A stretch of DNA of 64,000 nucleotides from Numida meleagris (GCF_002078875.1 NC_034409.1:66561015-66625014); one strand, 5' to 3'; positions 25,801 through 39,371 are shown, numbered from the stretch's first letter. Made by a program: numbers and translations. Notes: generated by a model not told the origin, from the sequence alone.

Positions 25801-28800
25801 TGCTGGGCTGGAACCAGGTGGGTGCTCACCCAGTTTGGGTGAGCAGAGCTAGAACAGTTCAGCCAATCTGACAACATGGCTTTTTCCCACTTTATACAGA
25901 GGATAATGCTGTTGCCATGATGTTATCCAGCTGAGCTCTGACTGGGGCTGCATTTGAGCTGCAGTTAGCTGGGGATCTCTGCAAGCTAAGCTTGACCTGA
26001 CCTGAACTGCTTCTTTCTAGTCTGGATGAGATGTGTTATTTTCCTCCTAAAGTTCGGGTCAGACATGCAGCGAGAATAGAAGAGAAAGAGTAATAGTGGA
26101 CTGTAGAAAAGAAATAAGATTGAATAAGTGCCTAGCAGAAGCAGAGGATGATACTGTTGCTTTTGGTGTATTTGGGAGCACGCAGAGAAATCTACCTGAT
26201 GGGACTTGTTGCAGCACTAGGAGCGTGGCTCTTCCCTGCAGCAATGAGCACTGGTATTTGCCGGAGACTTCCCCTTCTGCAGGCAGGCAATGACCCTGCA
26301 CTGAGGTAGCGAAAGACTAGTGAGAGGAAGTAATACTCATCTGGGGAGCAGGAAATGGAGTTTGTGGGTACGTGGACCTGGTGAAAGGAAGCCTCGGCAT
26401 ACTAAGGACTGGGGAGGACGTGAGGTGGGTAGTAGTAGCCAGAAAACCATCTTGATAGTTTGCTGGTTTGTAGAGGGGATATCTGATATTATTTAGGAAT
26501 TATCTCTTCTGTCAGTGCAGTAGGCAATGGGAAGGTTGACTAGTTTTCTTTGTTTTCTGCATACCCAGCCAGCTATATTTTGAATGAAATGTGGGTATTG
26601 GTAGCAAACTGATGGAAAGAAAAACTAAGTTGAAATGGTATTGTTTAAAAATAAATGCTTTGGTACCATAAAGTCTAAAATTATTTAGGCATATGGAAAT
26701 GTATGTAAAATCAATACACTACTATGTCATTTTTTGCGTCAGAATCAGTGTGTGTCGGTGCTGACAAAATGGCATACACTACCTTTCCCCATCTGTTCCA
26801 AGCACATTTAGTAGTGCCTTGAAAAGCTTTTGCAAGTCATGACATAAATACACAACTGGATTGTGAAATACAGATAGAGTAGCAATCTAGTGAAACCTTC
26901 TTTAAAGGAAATTGTTTTAATCCTTTTCAGGCAAGAAATTAATTTAAAGAAAAAAAAAAGAAAAGAAAGGAAAGGTTTTAATTTAAGAATTTGAGTATAG
27001 TAACTTTTACCAGCCATATCCATGTAAAACGTTTCTCACCACCACCACTAACTACTATATCAGAAAATAGCTTCCAACATGGATAAAATCCAAAATCAAT
27101 TAGTTAAGTTTCACTTTTTTTTTCAAATTTCATTGTTAGTTTTTTAAAGAACATCTTCCAGATTGTCTCTAAACTTTGCATGAAAATTAATTTAGTTAGA
27201 AGTTTCTTGCTATTTGCATATTCCAGCCTAGAGGAGCTGCAGATTTACAGAGATCGTCAGTAAAAATAGTAACGTGAATTCCCACACAGTAGTACCTGAG
27301 TAGATCTTCAAATGTCATTCTTTCTAAGTATTTACATTTTACTGGTTTTTTAGCAGAGCTGCTTGAACACTGATATGTCGTAAAACCATACCACTTTCCC
27401 TTACTGGATGAGTATTAGATGTCCATTCATGTGACTTTAACGATGATTTTACATTTGTACAAAAATGTTCTTCTAAACAATACACAGAAATGAAAATGCC
27501 TTCTAATAGACACGTGGAAGGCTTAGAGAGGTAGTTCGCTATCTACACCTTTTCCTAAACTATAGGACTCTCTTTACGTGCCCCAGGATGATTGCCATTT
27601 CTAGGGCAGAGTACTCATAATCTTCTAGGCAATCCGTAGGACACAGTTTCCAGCAGATTCTTGTCTGTGGTTTTCTTTTTTATATATGTAATCTGACTAT
27701 AATTACTTCTGTCTACTTCATAGTTATCTAGCAACACTCCTGGTAAAACTTGAGGTACAAGAGGTGCTGGTATTTGCCTTTCTTGTCCTCTTGTCTGTCT
27801 GTGTTATCAGAAGGAACTGTGGATGTGCAGAAGCAAGTGCCTGAAATGAGAGCAGGTTAGAGTGTTTAAAACCACCTTTGTTTTGTTCAGTGTGCTGCAA
27901 GCCTGCAGGAACTTAGTGGAGCAAACACCTCAAGGACTAGATAAATAAATGTGGAGTAACCGTCCTATCTATGTAACACTGATGAAGAACTAGGAGAAAA
28001 TAATGGAAGTATTTGATTTGAGAACCTCCAGATTATTAACAGATTCTGGGGCCAAAGGGAATCAGAGGAGCATGCGTACATTCTGGTTACTCCTATGGCA
28101 GTTGTCTTAAAATAGATCTCTAATTTTCTGCATCAAAACTAATGAAATGAAAAGTATTATACAGGCACAGCTTCATAGTAGTTATTACCGTGACTTCTAT
28201 CTCATTATTTTTTTGCTTATTATAATGTTATCTTTGGAAGATATTTGGAGCGAGAGCCAAAAGCAATGGGAAGACTTGCCTTTATGGAGCAGAGCTAGAA
28301 CAATTAGTTGGAAAATCTTGCACTGTGATGTTGGTTCATCTCTTTGCCATTGCTGAATTTTGCTTTCACTTGCAAGTGTGAACCAGCAGATTAGACACTT
28401 CCAAAGGCTCATTCACTGTGAGGTTTTGTAGGTGATTTCAGTTTAATGCAACCAGATAATTGTAGCTGTGGGGCTTGGCTAGGTTATAAAGCTGCTAATC
28501 CAGACAATATTATCCGATCACATGTTGTGCTTATATGAGAGACCTCTGCCTTTAATAGTCTCTCCCCGTGCTTGTAAGTGGGTTTTTTTAGTTTCAGCAG
28601 CCCTATAAAAATGAGACACAGGCTAAGATTAAGCTCTGAAACAAGTCACTAAAGTTATCCAGTGCTTGATTATATTCACTCTGTGCATGTAATGCACATA
28701 GTGTGTGTCATCTAGCTCACGATGCTAACGTGTACATTCACCTCTCAGTTTAAGAATGTGCAATGTGGTAGGCACTGACAACTCTGAAAAAAATGTGTTT

Positions 28801-30619
28801 GGCGAGAGGCCCACATGCAGCTGAAGCAAATACATAGTATTACTTTGCGGGCAGTTCTATCAATTAACATTCAGAAAATAAATATTTTTATAAGTAAATG
28901 CGTAATTATCAAATCAGAAACTTTTTGTGGCAATGCTCTGTCTTGAAATAAGGTTTTGGGGAGAGAGAAAGAAGAGTGAAATTTTTTATCAGCTTCAAAT
29001 CTGGACCTCTCATTTGGCAATGTTGTTTGCTCACCTTTAGTGAAACTTCCCAAGAATCTGCTCTCCCATTGTTTTTAACTACATGGTCCAGATAGAAAGT
29101 GGATAGAGTGTCTGAATTCCTTCTGAAGCAGCTAGCAGAATATGCCCCCTAGGTTTGGTAGAATTGCTGTGGCTGGAATTCTGAATTTGAGATCAGCATC
29201 GGTATAATATATGAGTGATTCAGTATGTTACAGATTGAAGGAGATCTGCTAAACCTACAAAGTCTAATTGCTTCCAGTTACTCCTATGCATGCCTCTGTT
29301 GGTGCTCAAACCAATGCATAGCCTGGCTGAGCACCCCTGTGTTCTGAGGAATAAAGCTGGCTCCTCAGCTTCTTCAAGGAAGTGATCAGGCTGCATGGCA
29401 TGCCTGTAAGAATAGGAGTGCTGGGCTGTTCCCTGGGAAAGCTGGCCATGTTATTGTGCTCTTCTTTGTATTCTTATTACTAGATACTATATACTCAAAT
29501 AGCCACTTTGAACTCCTTATCAGCAAGTGTTTGTAAGAGCCAAACTCTCAGAATTAAATGAAATAATTAATCTATTTCCACTTGTCAAACTTGTGTGAAA
29601 AAAAACACAGCACTAACCACCATAAAAGCCCCCACAAAACAACAACTAAAAGAAAACCACACTACCGCAACCTGCCAACTGGAGCTGCTCTTCTTGCTTG
29701 AACCTGCTTGGCTGCTCTTTTGACTGTGCGTTGTGTGGACTCACTTTACCTTCAGCCCTTGACCTAGTATCAAGCCTTGTTCTCCCTCCTGCTCTTGCAA
29801 TAAACAGGCAAAGTGCCCATTTCAAAATGCACTGAATCTAGTTGCTGTTGTCTCCTGAAATCATGATGGCAGCAGAGAGTTAGCCTCGAGTAGTAGAAGT
29901 CAATTCACTGTACTTTTTTGGACTAATTCTCAGCTTGAATTAAGTTCAAAGAAGGAAACAAAATACAAAACAGTTGGGATTTTGCAGTACTGCAGTCTTT
30001 GGCTATCTATTTATTTCAGTAATTTCTTTTAGGGAACAAGAGAGACCCAATGCTTACCCCATAAAATTTGAGCTAAGTGTATTTCTTCTAAAAATTTATT
30101 TAATTTTAGGCAGTCTTTGGCTCTGAGTTAGCAAAGGCTTAGCGAGTTTATATACATATAAATAGTTATTTCAGCTTCAGTGTGACTACTGATGTGTGTA
30201 GAGTTGCACACTTGTTGAAGTCTCTGCAAGATGTACGCCTAACAAATAGCACAGATTTTACACTGGACAACACTAATGTCAAATGTGTAATTCAAAATCT
30301 TCAGGACCAGCAAATTTCTGACCATGTTCAGTATCCTTTTTATGAACCTCAGAATATCAGCTAGTTTCGGTGAAAATCATAGTAAGCAATTAGCTTGCAT
30401 TGTAGAGACTAATAATAACTGAACCTCTTGGCAGATTTTGTGATGGGATGATTTCCTGTCGGTGATATAAGCCAAATGAATTAATAAAAGATTTTTTTTT
30501 TTTAAATCACTTATTCTAACACAGTCATTTTGCTGTCAGAGGTGTATAAAAGTGAAGAATTTGAAACCTTGACTCTGTTACCTTACACCTTGGACTTGTT
30601 TGTAAGAATCAATCTGATG
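22821..30619. other. long unique non-coding region
   Basis: Nearly 8 kb without a recognisable gene. Frames stay below about 111 codons and none resembles a known protein. It contains a 100-bp pyrimidine tract ending in 15 C (24022-24121) and A/G-rich patches near 26945-26975. No transposon was recognised. Confidence 0.6.
24022..24121. repeat. polypyrimidine tract ending in 15 C
   Basis: About 100 bp almost free of purines on the plus strand (TTCTTC, CTTTCTTGC, CTCTCCTTCCCC patterns), closing with 15 consecutive C at 24107-24121. Mirror-like purine/pyrimidine tracts of this kind can form triplexes, and the C run is error-prone for sequencing. Confidence 0.85.
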
Positions 30620-31937
30620 TACAAGGGCTGCTCTGTAAGTAATGCCTCCTATTTCATGATGCTTTCCAACAATGTCAGAGGCAGATGTTGGTGGTATGGC
30701 AGTAGAGGTTGAACCTTCCCACCAATATTCCACTAGATTTTGTTGCCATGCAACAAATGGCAGCAGAGGGACAGTCTGACATGTCAGGTATCTGACATGG
30801 AAGTGCATATTGAGCAAAAAGTGTGTCACTGAAGTCCTCCATTTAGGAAAAATGGCACCCATTGACATTCACTGACTCTTTCTGAGTGTTTATGGAGACA
30901 ACCAGTGGATGTGAGCACACTGAAGTGGCACGTGATGTGTTTCAGTGGTGGCAGCAATGTCATGGAAGACAAGCCATGTTCCAGACGGTGATGCACAGCT
31001 GTCACAAAGTAAAGAGCGTCTTGATCAGCTGATCTGTGTGAATTGACAGATTGCGACCAGGGAACTGTGTACAGAGCTAAATATTGGCTTCAGTGTATTG
31101 AGAAAGATGGTGGTGGCATGGGTCCACAAAGTTTGTGCCAGTTGGGTCCCATGAGTGCTCACACAGGAAAAAGAAGAACGCCATATACAAGTTTTTCAGG
31201 ACCTATTGAACCAATACAAGGCTGAAGGTGACAGTTTCCTGGATCACATCATTACTAGTGATGAGATGTGATGTCACCACTATAAGCTGGGGTCAAAACA
31301 GCAGTCCAGGAGTAGAGACTTGTGAATTCTCCCTTGAATAAAAAGTTCAAGACACAGTTCCCAGCGGGTAAAGTGATGCGTGCTGTCTTTTAGGATAGGA
31401 AAGGAGTGATCCTTGTGGATTTCCTGCAACCTGGACAAATCATCAACTCTGATCACTACATTGTAACACTGTCTAAGCTGAAAGTTTGAACTTCCAGAGT
31501 CAGGTCATAGAAGAAGACAGCCTTTCTGTTGCAACATGATAACATCAGGCCCCATATCAGTTGAAAAACTGGAGCATGTTGCCAATCTTGACTAGAGTGT
31601 CCTACCACACCCACTGTGTAGTTCACATTTGATGCCTTCTGAATTCCATCTGTTTGGGCCAGTGAAAGATGAACTGTGTGAGCAATGTTTTCCTTGTGAT
31701 GACACTATCATAGCAGCAGTGAAACAGTGGGTCACCTCTGCTGGTGCAGATTTTTACATGTACGGCATGCAGGCTCTTGTTCGTTGCTGGCGAAAATGCA
31801 TAGCTAATGGTGGTGAGTATCTTGCAAAACAGCGTTTTATGGCTGAGAATTTGCTCTAGTGTTATTGTGTTCCTTGTTGTAGTTTCTATAAATAGGAAAT
31901 AAATAGGAGGCATTACTTTTGGGGCAGCACCCTGTTA
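30620..31937 (+). mobile_element. mariner element, near full length, dead
   Basis: Flanking TA at 30620-30621 and 31936-31937 frame a 1.3-kb element. The left inverted repeat reads CAAGGGCTGCTCTGTAAGTA and the right, in reverse, ACAGGGTGCTGCCCCAAAAG, both running into TAATGCCTCC. The length fits a complete mariner with one transposase gene. On the plus strand the gene is broken by many stops and frame changes. The TSDE and QHDN catalytic motifs remain, but the third (D34D) position reads E in PSEFHLFG. The last 76 codons (31629-31859) are still open, through LAKQRFMAENLL. It cannot encode an active enzyme. Confidence 0.93.
31629..31859 (+). pseudogene. mariner transposase C-terminal fragment
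   Basis: A 76-codon open remnant of the transposase in the 30620 element. It covers the end of the catalytic domain (FHLFGPVKDEL) and the conserved tail with GEYLAKQRFMAENLL. In mariner D,D34D transposases the third metal-binding residue is Asp, and here Glu follows PS. Upstream coding sequence lies in other frames with several stops, so this is a relic and not a gene. Confidence 0.85.
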
Positions 31938-34199
31938 AAGCAACTTTCATTTTGAAAAAGAAATCAGTGTTCTGCCTGAGATTTGAGCAAATCTCATGAA
32001 CGGAGTTCCCTTTATTTGCTTTTTTTTAATAAAATTTGAAGATATTTCTTCCATTTCAGAAGGTCCAAATGGTTCTGCCTGGATAAGTAAGATGAGCAAG
32101 ATTTGATTCTAAGTCGCACTGTGTTGGATGATGGTGCTTGCTGTCAAAATTGATCATGTCTGTTTTCCTGTAAAAGATGATGATTGTAAGCAGGTTTACC
32201 TCTGGCTGCGCTCTCAGTGTGCTTTAGCTCTGACCCCATTGCTGCGGAACTTATTTAGTTCCTGCTGTTGATCAGTCTTTGTGGCCACCCTGAGCATCAC
32301 CAGATTCCGCAAGGCAATCAGAATCCTGCAGTGGTGACCTGAGCCATAAATGACATTGGCTGCCCCTGGGGTGTTGGTGTCTGCACCTTATGGTGGGGAA
32401 TGGTGTAATCACACAAGCAAGTTGTGGCAGAGATACCTCCAAATAGTGAGCAGCACTTCTTGGGACAAGAAATGAGTTGCTGAAGGAGAGAAGAGTGAAA
32501 GAGCAAAGGAATACACTCCTAGGTGTTTTAGTTGAATTTAGCGATGGAACTGATATGCCCATGACATGAAAATGTAGCTGTCTGGCACTGCGGTGAGATG
32601 CGTCTGGAAGAGAAAACATTACTTTCCCATTTGAAAGTGTAGCTGGCTTAATAATGCATCCAATATGGATGGAAAGTCTCCAGACCCTTCTTCTAGTTTA
32701 TGTCCGTTTTCATTCTCTGAAGCTAGCTAACATGGGACACTGCTGAGGCACTGGCCGTGGTAACAAAGGACTTTCCCTCCCTGTCCCTTGCCCTTGTTTT
32801 ACAGTGAGTAGGAGCCACTTGGGGCTCAGTGCCCTGCACAGAATGACACAGGAGTTTTCTGTGCTTCCACGTAGCCAAACGTGCCTGATGTGCAGTGGGC
32901 TCTTTAGCCATTGTTTTGCTCTTGTTAATTTTAAGTGTGAAAGGCTTTGTCTCTCTTGCTGAACTGTGAAACGCATGCTGATCCTTCTGAACAGGTGGCC
33001 TAGAAACCAAATGTTTATGCCTCTTAGTTTTAAAGTGCATACATACAGTAGTATCATTTGATCTTATCTTTGAAAAGCTTCCCTCGTCATTCTTCTGAGC
33101 AACCAGAAAATACTGTAAATGCTTCATCCTTACCTGGGGCCCATGCCCAGCCTTAGGACTCCTTTAGCCTCTGTTCCTGTTCCCATTCCCTATCAGGAGC
33201 AGTGATGTGTGAAATGTGGGCTGAAACTGTTGCTGCCTAAGGCCTCTGTCTAGGCTGAGAATAAATTTGATCAGCTACACGGTTGTATTTTTCAATGGAG
33301 CCTCCATTTCTTCTGTTCCTTTTCCAAGAGAAACAAAAGCCCAAGCAAATGTCCACAAAGTGCCTCTGGCTTTGTGCTAGACTCCACAAGGAGACTTACT
33401 CTGTTCCTTCCAGCTTCTTGTGCTTCACCTACTGCTGGGATATCTGGGGTCTTGGGTAGAGCTCAGTAGGGCTCTTCTGTGCCTTCTCCTCAAGTCTTGC
33501 AATGGAAATGCAGTGCTGCTTTGCATCCTGGATTTATGCTCCATGGAACTAGCCATTTGACAAAGGTGTGTTTAGATGCATATGGAACATAAGCATACAA
33601 GACAGCTTAGGAGCTCCAGAGTATTCTGTCCTGCATCCAGTTGCCTTTTCAGTAAAGTGCCAGTCTGGAGCCATACCCTCGTGTCAGAGGAGTGTGCACA
33701 GTTCAGCAACAGCTGGATTTTCAGCTCACTGAGTTAAGGCAGTGTTTACCCATGGCAAGACATAGCTCCTCACTGACTGGCTCGCTACTGGTGTGGTTGT
33801 GGCACTCTGCCTGGCCCAACTGCCCCAGCAAGAAGCCAGCCTTACAGACTGAGTGCTTTGAAAGTGCAGCAAGCTGTGGTGATCCTGTCCCTCATTCATG
33901 AGCACGGGATCCAGCCTTCAAACCCAGGCTTCACCTTTCAGATGAGCTGTTGGTTTAGTGCTTGCTGTCACCTCATCAGTCTCTTTCTTCCCTAGCATCA
34001 TCCCTTTTTGATTCTATACCCAGTGCAAGCCCTATTACCCACAGCATTGTATGCTACCTGGAGCTCTCAAAGAATAATAGCCTGAGTGGAAGTCAGTTCG
34101 TACAAGTCAGAGATCAGCACAACCTTTGGCTCCTCTCTGCCCATGAGCGGCTATGAAGAGGAAACATGTCCTCTTCTCTTGCCCTGTTGCCACACTCCT
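31938..34199. other. unique non-coding DNA
   Basis: No repeat, RNA or exon recognised. Two overlapping minus-strand frames of 115 and 134 codons near 32710-33127 match nothing known and lack a matching promoter or splice context. Confidence 0.6.
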
Positions 34200-34320
34200 C
34201 CTTGATGCCGGGGAGCAAATGAGATCTTATGTGTATTAACACCATACTCCTGGGCATGCTCCATGTGCAAGTCCCCGGCAGCCGTAAATTAATTAAAAGT
34301 AGACAGAAACCATAGAAAAA
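34200..34320. promoter_or_regulatory. candidate conserved non-coding element
   Basis: Contains ATTAACACCATACTCC near 34236 and GCCGTAAATTAATTAAAAG near 34281, with inward-facing GCCGGGGA (34207) and TCCCCGGC (34273). No repeat landmarks. Called from texture only. Confidence 0.35.
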
Positions 34321-34328
34321 AGCAAGTT

Positions 34329-34350
34329 CCCTTCCCCCTCCCCCCGCCCC
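34329..34350 (-). other. G-quadruplex-forming sequence
   Basis: On the plus strand four C runs (3, 5, 6 and 4 long) are separated by TT, T and G. The minus strand therefore has four G runs with loops of 1, 1 and 2 bases, matching the canonical G3+N1-7 quadruplex rule. It sits between candidate regulatory elements. Folding is predicted, not shown. Confidence 0.75.
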
Positions 34351-34589
34351 TCTTTTCCTTTCTTTCTCTGTGGGTAAATAGCTAATTCCTTTGTTCCTTG
34401 CCGCACTATTTCATTTCTGCCATCATTGTCCTCATTGTTCTCTGAAACAGGAGGGGTCTGGGCCAGGAGCAGCCAAGGTCTTGGCTAATGACGGGAAGTC
34501 TTTAAAGTTTGCGCTGCATTTCATCTTCTCTGTGGGAGTTTTAGGACGCATCCAGTGTTTGATCCCCACCGTGCAACTTTGCTTCTAGT

Positions 34590-34740
34590 TAATTAACAGA
34601 TCCCCATTACACTCTCTCATCTGCAAGCACATGGGAGGCCTATCAGGAGGTAATTCAAGGCCAATCTGAGTGATGGCAGAAATTAGAGAAAACGGTTGTT
34701 TTAGGGTTCTAACATTCAGAATAAAGCTCTCCCTTTGCAG
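34590..34740. promoter_or_regulatory. candidate conserved non-coding element
   Basis: Starts with TAGTTAATTAACAG, a palindromic TTAATTAA core, and continues through CCCATTACACTC, GGAGGTAATTCAAGGCCAAT and GAAATTAGAG without repeat landmarks. Composition-only call. Confidence 0.38.
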
Positions 34741-35089
34741 AGGCGCCCTGTAAATTTGGGCTTGTTTGTTTCCTTGTATCACTTTAAGTCTTTAAGTGAT
34801 CTCCTATGCAATCAGATCTCTTTTGGGGGTTTGGTTTTTAGAAAGTGTGGCTGGGAAGGCAGTTTATTTGTTTTGCTGCCGCTTTGCTATGCTGGCAGCC
34901 TGTGTGCCATGCAGTTTTGAGGGCCAGTTGAAACGAACCGCAGTGTTATTAGCGAGATGTTTTCACCTTCTTTTCATTCCCTGCTTCCCCGTTCCCACCA
35001 AGCCTATTATACAGGTTACAAGTGTCTTATGGCAACTTTTTTAGTGTTGAGTAAAACCTCCGCAGGCCTCCCAGCTGCAGAGCTTTGTC

Positions 35090-35400
35090 AGGCTTTCCAC
35101 TAAATATGAGATCTCTCAGGAGTGCAACCTTCTGTCGACTTTGAATGTTTGGAGTTGTCTGATACGGTTTTTCCCCCCTCTTTTTGCTTCCCCTCCCTCT
35201 TCCCCACCCTATGAGCAATGACCCCCTTTAACTAATGAATTAGGAACTGCTCCTGCAGTTGCAATTCTCAGTTCAGCACTTGGCAATGGGAATCAAACCA
35301 GGGCTATTTAGTGCAGCGTTAAATGGCCCACCACATTAGCCCCCTGGCATGCAAAGCTATTAGGTTGTTTTACTGTTGTTAAAGTTACATTTGTTAGGTA
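35090..35400. promoter_or_regulatory. candidate conserved non-coding element
   Basis: Repeat-free stretch with CCTTTAACTAATGAATTAGG near 35225, CAGCGTTAAATGGCCC near 35313, CACATTAGCC near 35332 and GGCATGCAAAGC near 35345 (an octamer-like word). The call rests on motif density. Confidence 0.38.
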
Positions 35401-38400
35401 GAGTTGCTGCTCCAACAAACTTCGTAGTGTGGGAAGAAGCATACAGTCCAGCATCTGGTGGGTGTATTGTGCAGATCCAAGACTATGAAATTTTCCCCCT
35501 CTCTATGAGGCCATTGGAGGGGAAACTTTGTAGGCTTGTTGCCACTGAACAGTGTTGACCAACCATTATGCTGTGGCAGGGAGTGATGAACCTCCAGCAG
35601 TTTAGGAGCCCCAGGTGGCACCAGACCTTGCAGGCTCTGTCTTCAGCATCAGGGGATACTGCTGGTCCACTTGTGTCTCAGAGGAAGAGCTGTGCACAGG
35701 CTCATTCTCTATTCCTTGATGACTGGCTTACGTGAGGACCTCTTGAACAACTGTGATGCACAGCATTCCCCAAAAGGCTCTGCTAGCCCCTCAACTGCAG
35801 CACAGAGCAGCTCACAATCTGAGAAGTGCTCTTGAAAGCCCTTGAAGCAAACGCTGTCACAGACAAGGGATTCACCGTTTTCTGCTACCAGTGAAAAAGG
35901 AGTGTTATCTTACCATCAGAGCCATGTTGAAGATCCTGGGCACAGTTCCTGCAACTGCAGAGGATGTGTATCACCCGGGGAGGCGGGTTTCACCACTTAC
36001 CATGATCTTAATGTACATGTACAGAACACTAACTAGAAGGTATGTGCACCTTTAGATCTGTTCATCGTGCTCAACTTTTCCAGCCCTTGTTCTGGGTCTC
36101 CGTCTAAAAATAGTATTACATGTCTGCTCATTGAAGGAGCCTGCTGCCTTTATTCTCTGAATGAATATCTAACTAAAATCTTAAAATACATTAAAAAAAA
36201 AGGAGTTGTGCCATGGGTTAGAGCGACACACAGAGGAAAAAATATTTCAGGAAGAGCAGTAAAGGCCATGTTTTAGTGTTTGAGACTCCAGCAGTCCGGG
36301 TTGAATCCTGATGGTCAGTGCAGCCTTCTGTGTTCCCGTTTTCTCTCCAACTCAGTGAAGCATTTATGGACAAGGGATGAACGAGGTATGCTTTTACTCC
36401 ACTGTAGACAACTCAGTTCCCTGAAGCCAGTTTAGGTGCATGTGTTGGCTCCACTCACATGGATGATGTTTCTTTTGTGTTTTTGCTCATTTTGCAGTGA
36501 TTCGCATCCTCTCTTTCCACAACAGCAATACTTCTCCATTGCTGGTTGATTTAAAGATATTATAAAGCTCTGATGGATTGATGAGAGGTGAAGAATCAAT
36601 GTACTGATACAAAATGCTGTTGTTTTGTTTGATTTAAACATAAGGAAATGGGCGGCGCGTTGGTAGTCAAGGCACCCTGTTGCTGATATGACTGGGGTAG
36701 ACAGGGTCCTCAGCTGCTAAACAGGGATGCTTGGATGTGTCACAGGGTTTCAGAGAGAATCCCCCTAAAAAGGAAGCCCGTGCCAGTATTGTAGGGTGCT
36801 TGTGCCAGCCAGCTTGCAGGGTTGATTTGGCATTTGGCGTAGTGGTAGTGGCTGCCAGTGTGTGTGGTGGAAGAGAAGGGAATAGACAAGAAAAACACAC
36901 AGGGGTTTAAAACAAAAATGTAAAATTATTTGCTTTGTGCCATATGGTCTCCAATATTTTGACAAAACTAAGGCCAAAATTAATCATGCCAGGTTAGAGT
37001 TTTAGTTCAAAAACATATGTATAACTGTCCCCCAGAGTGTGTGTTTGAGTTACCATTTTCATATAGAAAAACCTTAACCTTTTCAGCTAATAGTCCTCTG
37101 CTCCACAACCAATTGCTCTACACTGATGAACATTTCCTATTGTGTGAAAATTTAAAATACTTCGAGGTTTTTTGGCAACGGACTTTCTTAGTTAAATGTC
37201 AAAGACATTGTGGATTTGCATTTTATAATTTTGTTTGGGGGAGTTTATTTTCTTTTTCATGAGACTAAATGGATTCTAAAAAAAGTTGTCTTGTGTTTAG
37301 GCTGGTTTATTTGGCCTAAAAGGAAGGGGGAAGGGTATAGGGAATGAGGGAGAAGGAGGAACCAGAACCACTGCTAGTAGTTGGAGAGCCATTATTGGAA
37401 GTCCATCATGCAAATATTGCTTGTCTTCAAGAATATTCTATGTTCACTGCACCTGTAGCGTGGGGTTTTTTTCAAGTGTGGGATTTAAATTTAGAAATAT
37501 GGAATTAGTTTTTACGGAATGTGCACAGTAATCTGATCTTCTGCAAACCACTGAACTTTTTCTCGATTTTTTTTTCATCAAACACCCAGCATCTTGTTAT
37601 AATGAAGCATATTATACGGGTTTACCCTGTATTACATTATTGAACAAGCTTCCATACATGTTGAAAGCACAATAGCATTCTGCACTGGTTTCTGTTGTGG
37701 GCACTTTTCTTCTCCACTAAAAGTGCCATATGGAGTCTGGCTTAATCCACTTCAAACAAAGCTAAACCATACAAAGGCTCTCCTGAAATGGAATAAGGAT
37801 GACTGGGGAGTGGAGCTGATCTGCATTCGTTTTTCAAGGCTGGTTCATTATGTAGACAGGTCCTCAGGAAAGTATCAAATCCTGAGAGGTCCACTTTTTT
37901 TAGAGCTCAGGTGTGATTGAACCAGATATTTTTGTTCAACCTACTACAGAGATGTGAGATAGAGATCTATATTTGAATTTCATATCTATCTTAAAGTTTG
38001 GATATGCTCAGAGGCAGGATTTAGGCAATCTTTAATTCATATGGATGTCAGCAATACTACGCCTATCTGAAGACAGTAAATATATATCAATCAGTAACTG
38101 ATCTCAAGATCAGCCATCTATTGCCGTGAAGCCCCTCCTTTTAGGAGAGGGAAGATGTGAGCGGAAATCTGAAAGAACAAATTTAAGCAACTGGTTTCCT
38201 TTCACTTTTAAAACCAAATAGTGAGAGAAGCATAAAAGAGCCCCAGTTTGGATGATAACGAAACGTTACTTTGAAGTTCTAACTAAATTGCATTTCTTGT
38301 TCTCTGCTGTCGCCTGTAAGACTCAGAAAAATTGGACAAGCAGTGATTAGTATATAATAATGTATGTTCAAATAGCTTATGGTATTATGAAAACAAAAAT

Positions 38401-39371
38401 TCAAAAGGCCAATATACTGACAGTTAAAATCTGTCTAAGGGGCAATAGGGGGGAACCTTCACAAAAACAATATGCTGATTGCATGCAGCCACCCTGCCGA
38501 GTCAAATCTTAAATAAATTATACATACATAGCTGTACTGAAGCTGAGAAATGAAGCAGTTTAAAATGTTCCTGTTCTGTGCTTTAGGCAATGCCTATATC
38601 CACTCTGTGTCCTCAGTGCATTAGACATTTTGTCTGCTGGTTTGGGTACCCTGCCACAAGGTCTGTGCGGTAGCTGGCGCTTCAGAGGCCAGTGGAGAAA
38701 TCCAGCTTTGTGCCAAGTCAGCTATAGGGAGAAGTCCAGATGATAATTTCTTTTTGGTTCTTTGACAAGGAATCTCTTTCAGGTGCCTCTACCGCACCTC
38801 CCAAGTCTCCCTGACCCACTTGTAAGAAATACCAGTGAAGCACTGAAATGGGGTATATTTGGGTAGTCTTTCTTTTTTCCTTTTTTTTTTTTTTTTTGTC
38901 ACCCGTAGGAATAAATTTAAGCAGCTGAAGTTCTTCAGAAATTTGGGTCAAATCTGATAAGTAATTTCAGCCAAAATAAAGATGAAAATAAACTTCTGAA
39001 CATCAAAATTATTCATTTCAGTACACATGAAACAAAACATTTTGATTTCTTGCTGTTTCCAAGAAGACTCGATGACTGTACAGACTAGGGACAAGGACTG
39101 CTAACAGGGATGTAGGAAGTCAATGTTTTTATCCTCTTTCTTCCCAAACAGAAGAAAGGTCTTGAATACAATTTTTCCTCCTCTCATATTACATTCTTAA
39201 TCTATACATACATATACTCGTGCATGTACATTCATTAAGTTTGAAAATGTATAATTCTGTAGGTTTGCGAGCAAGCTGATCACTGTGAAAACTGGTAGCT
39301 GGGGTTCACTCCTTGTGCCAAGGGATGTGTAAGTGCTAGTGGAGAGCTTCAACTGGAAGGACTGACAGGAA
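35401..39371. other. unique non-coding region
   Basis: No gene recognised. Contents are a possible MIR relic near 36255-36355 and a T-rich run at about 38874-38897. Frames are all below 80 codons apart from shadows. Confidence 0.6.
36255..36355 (+). repeat. possible MIR SINE relic, sense
   Basis: The order TTTTAGTGTTTGAGACTCC, then CAGTCCGGGTTGAATCCTGA, then TTCTGTGTTCCCGTTTTCTC resembles the tRNA-like head of MIR (A box, GGTTCGAATCC-type B box, then the core). It is heavily diverged. It is not a tRNA gene, because no cloverleaf closes around it. Confidence 0.35.

Noticed and set aside
29680..29880. A stretch with CTCTTGCAATAAA that could be part of a retroviral LTR
   Set aside because: No TG...CA ends, primer-binding site or flanking duplication was visible; a single AATAAA is not enough.
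32710..33127. Overlapping 115- and 134-codon minus-strand frames
   Set aside because: Low protein character, no homologue recognised, and no acceptor/donor pair.
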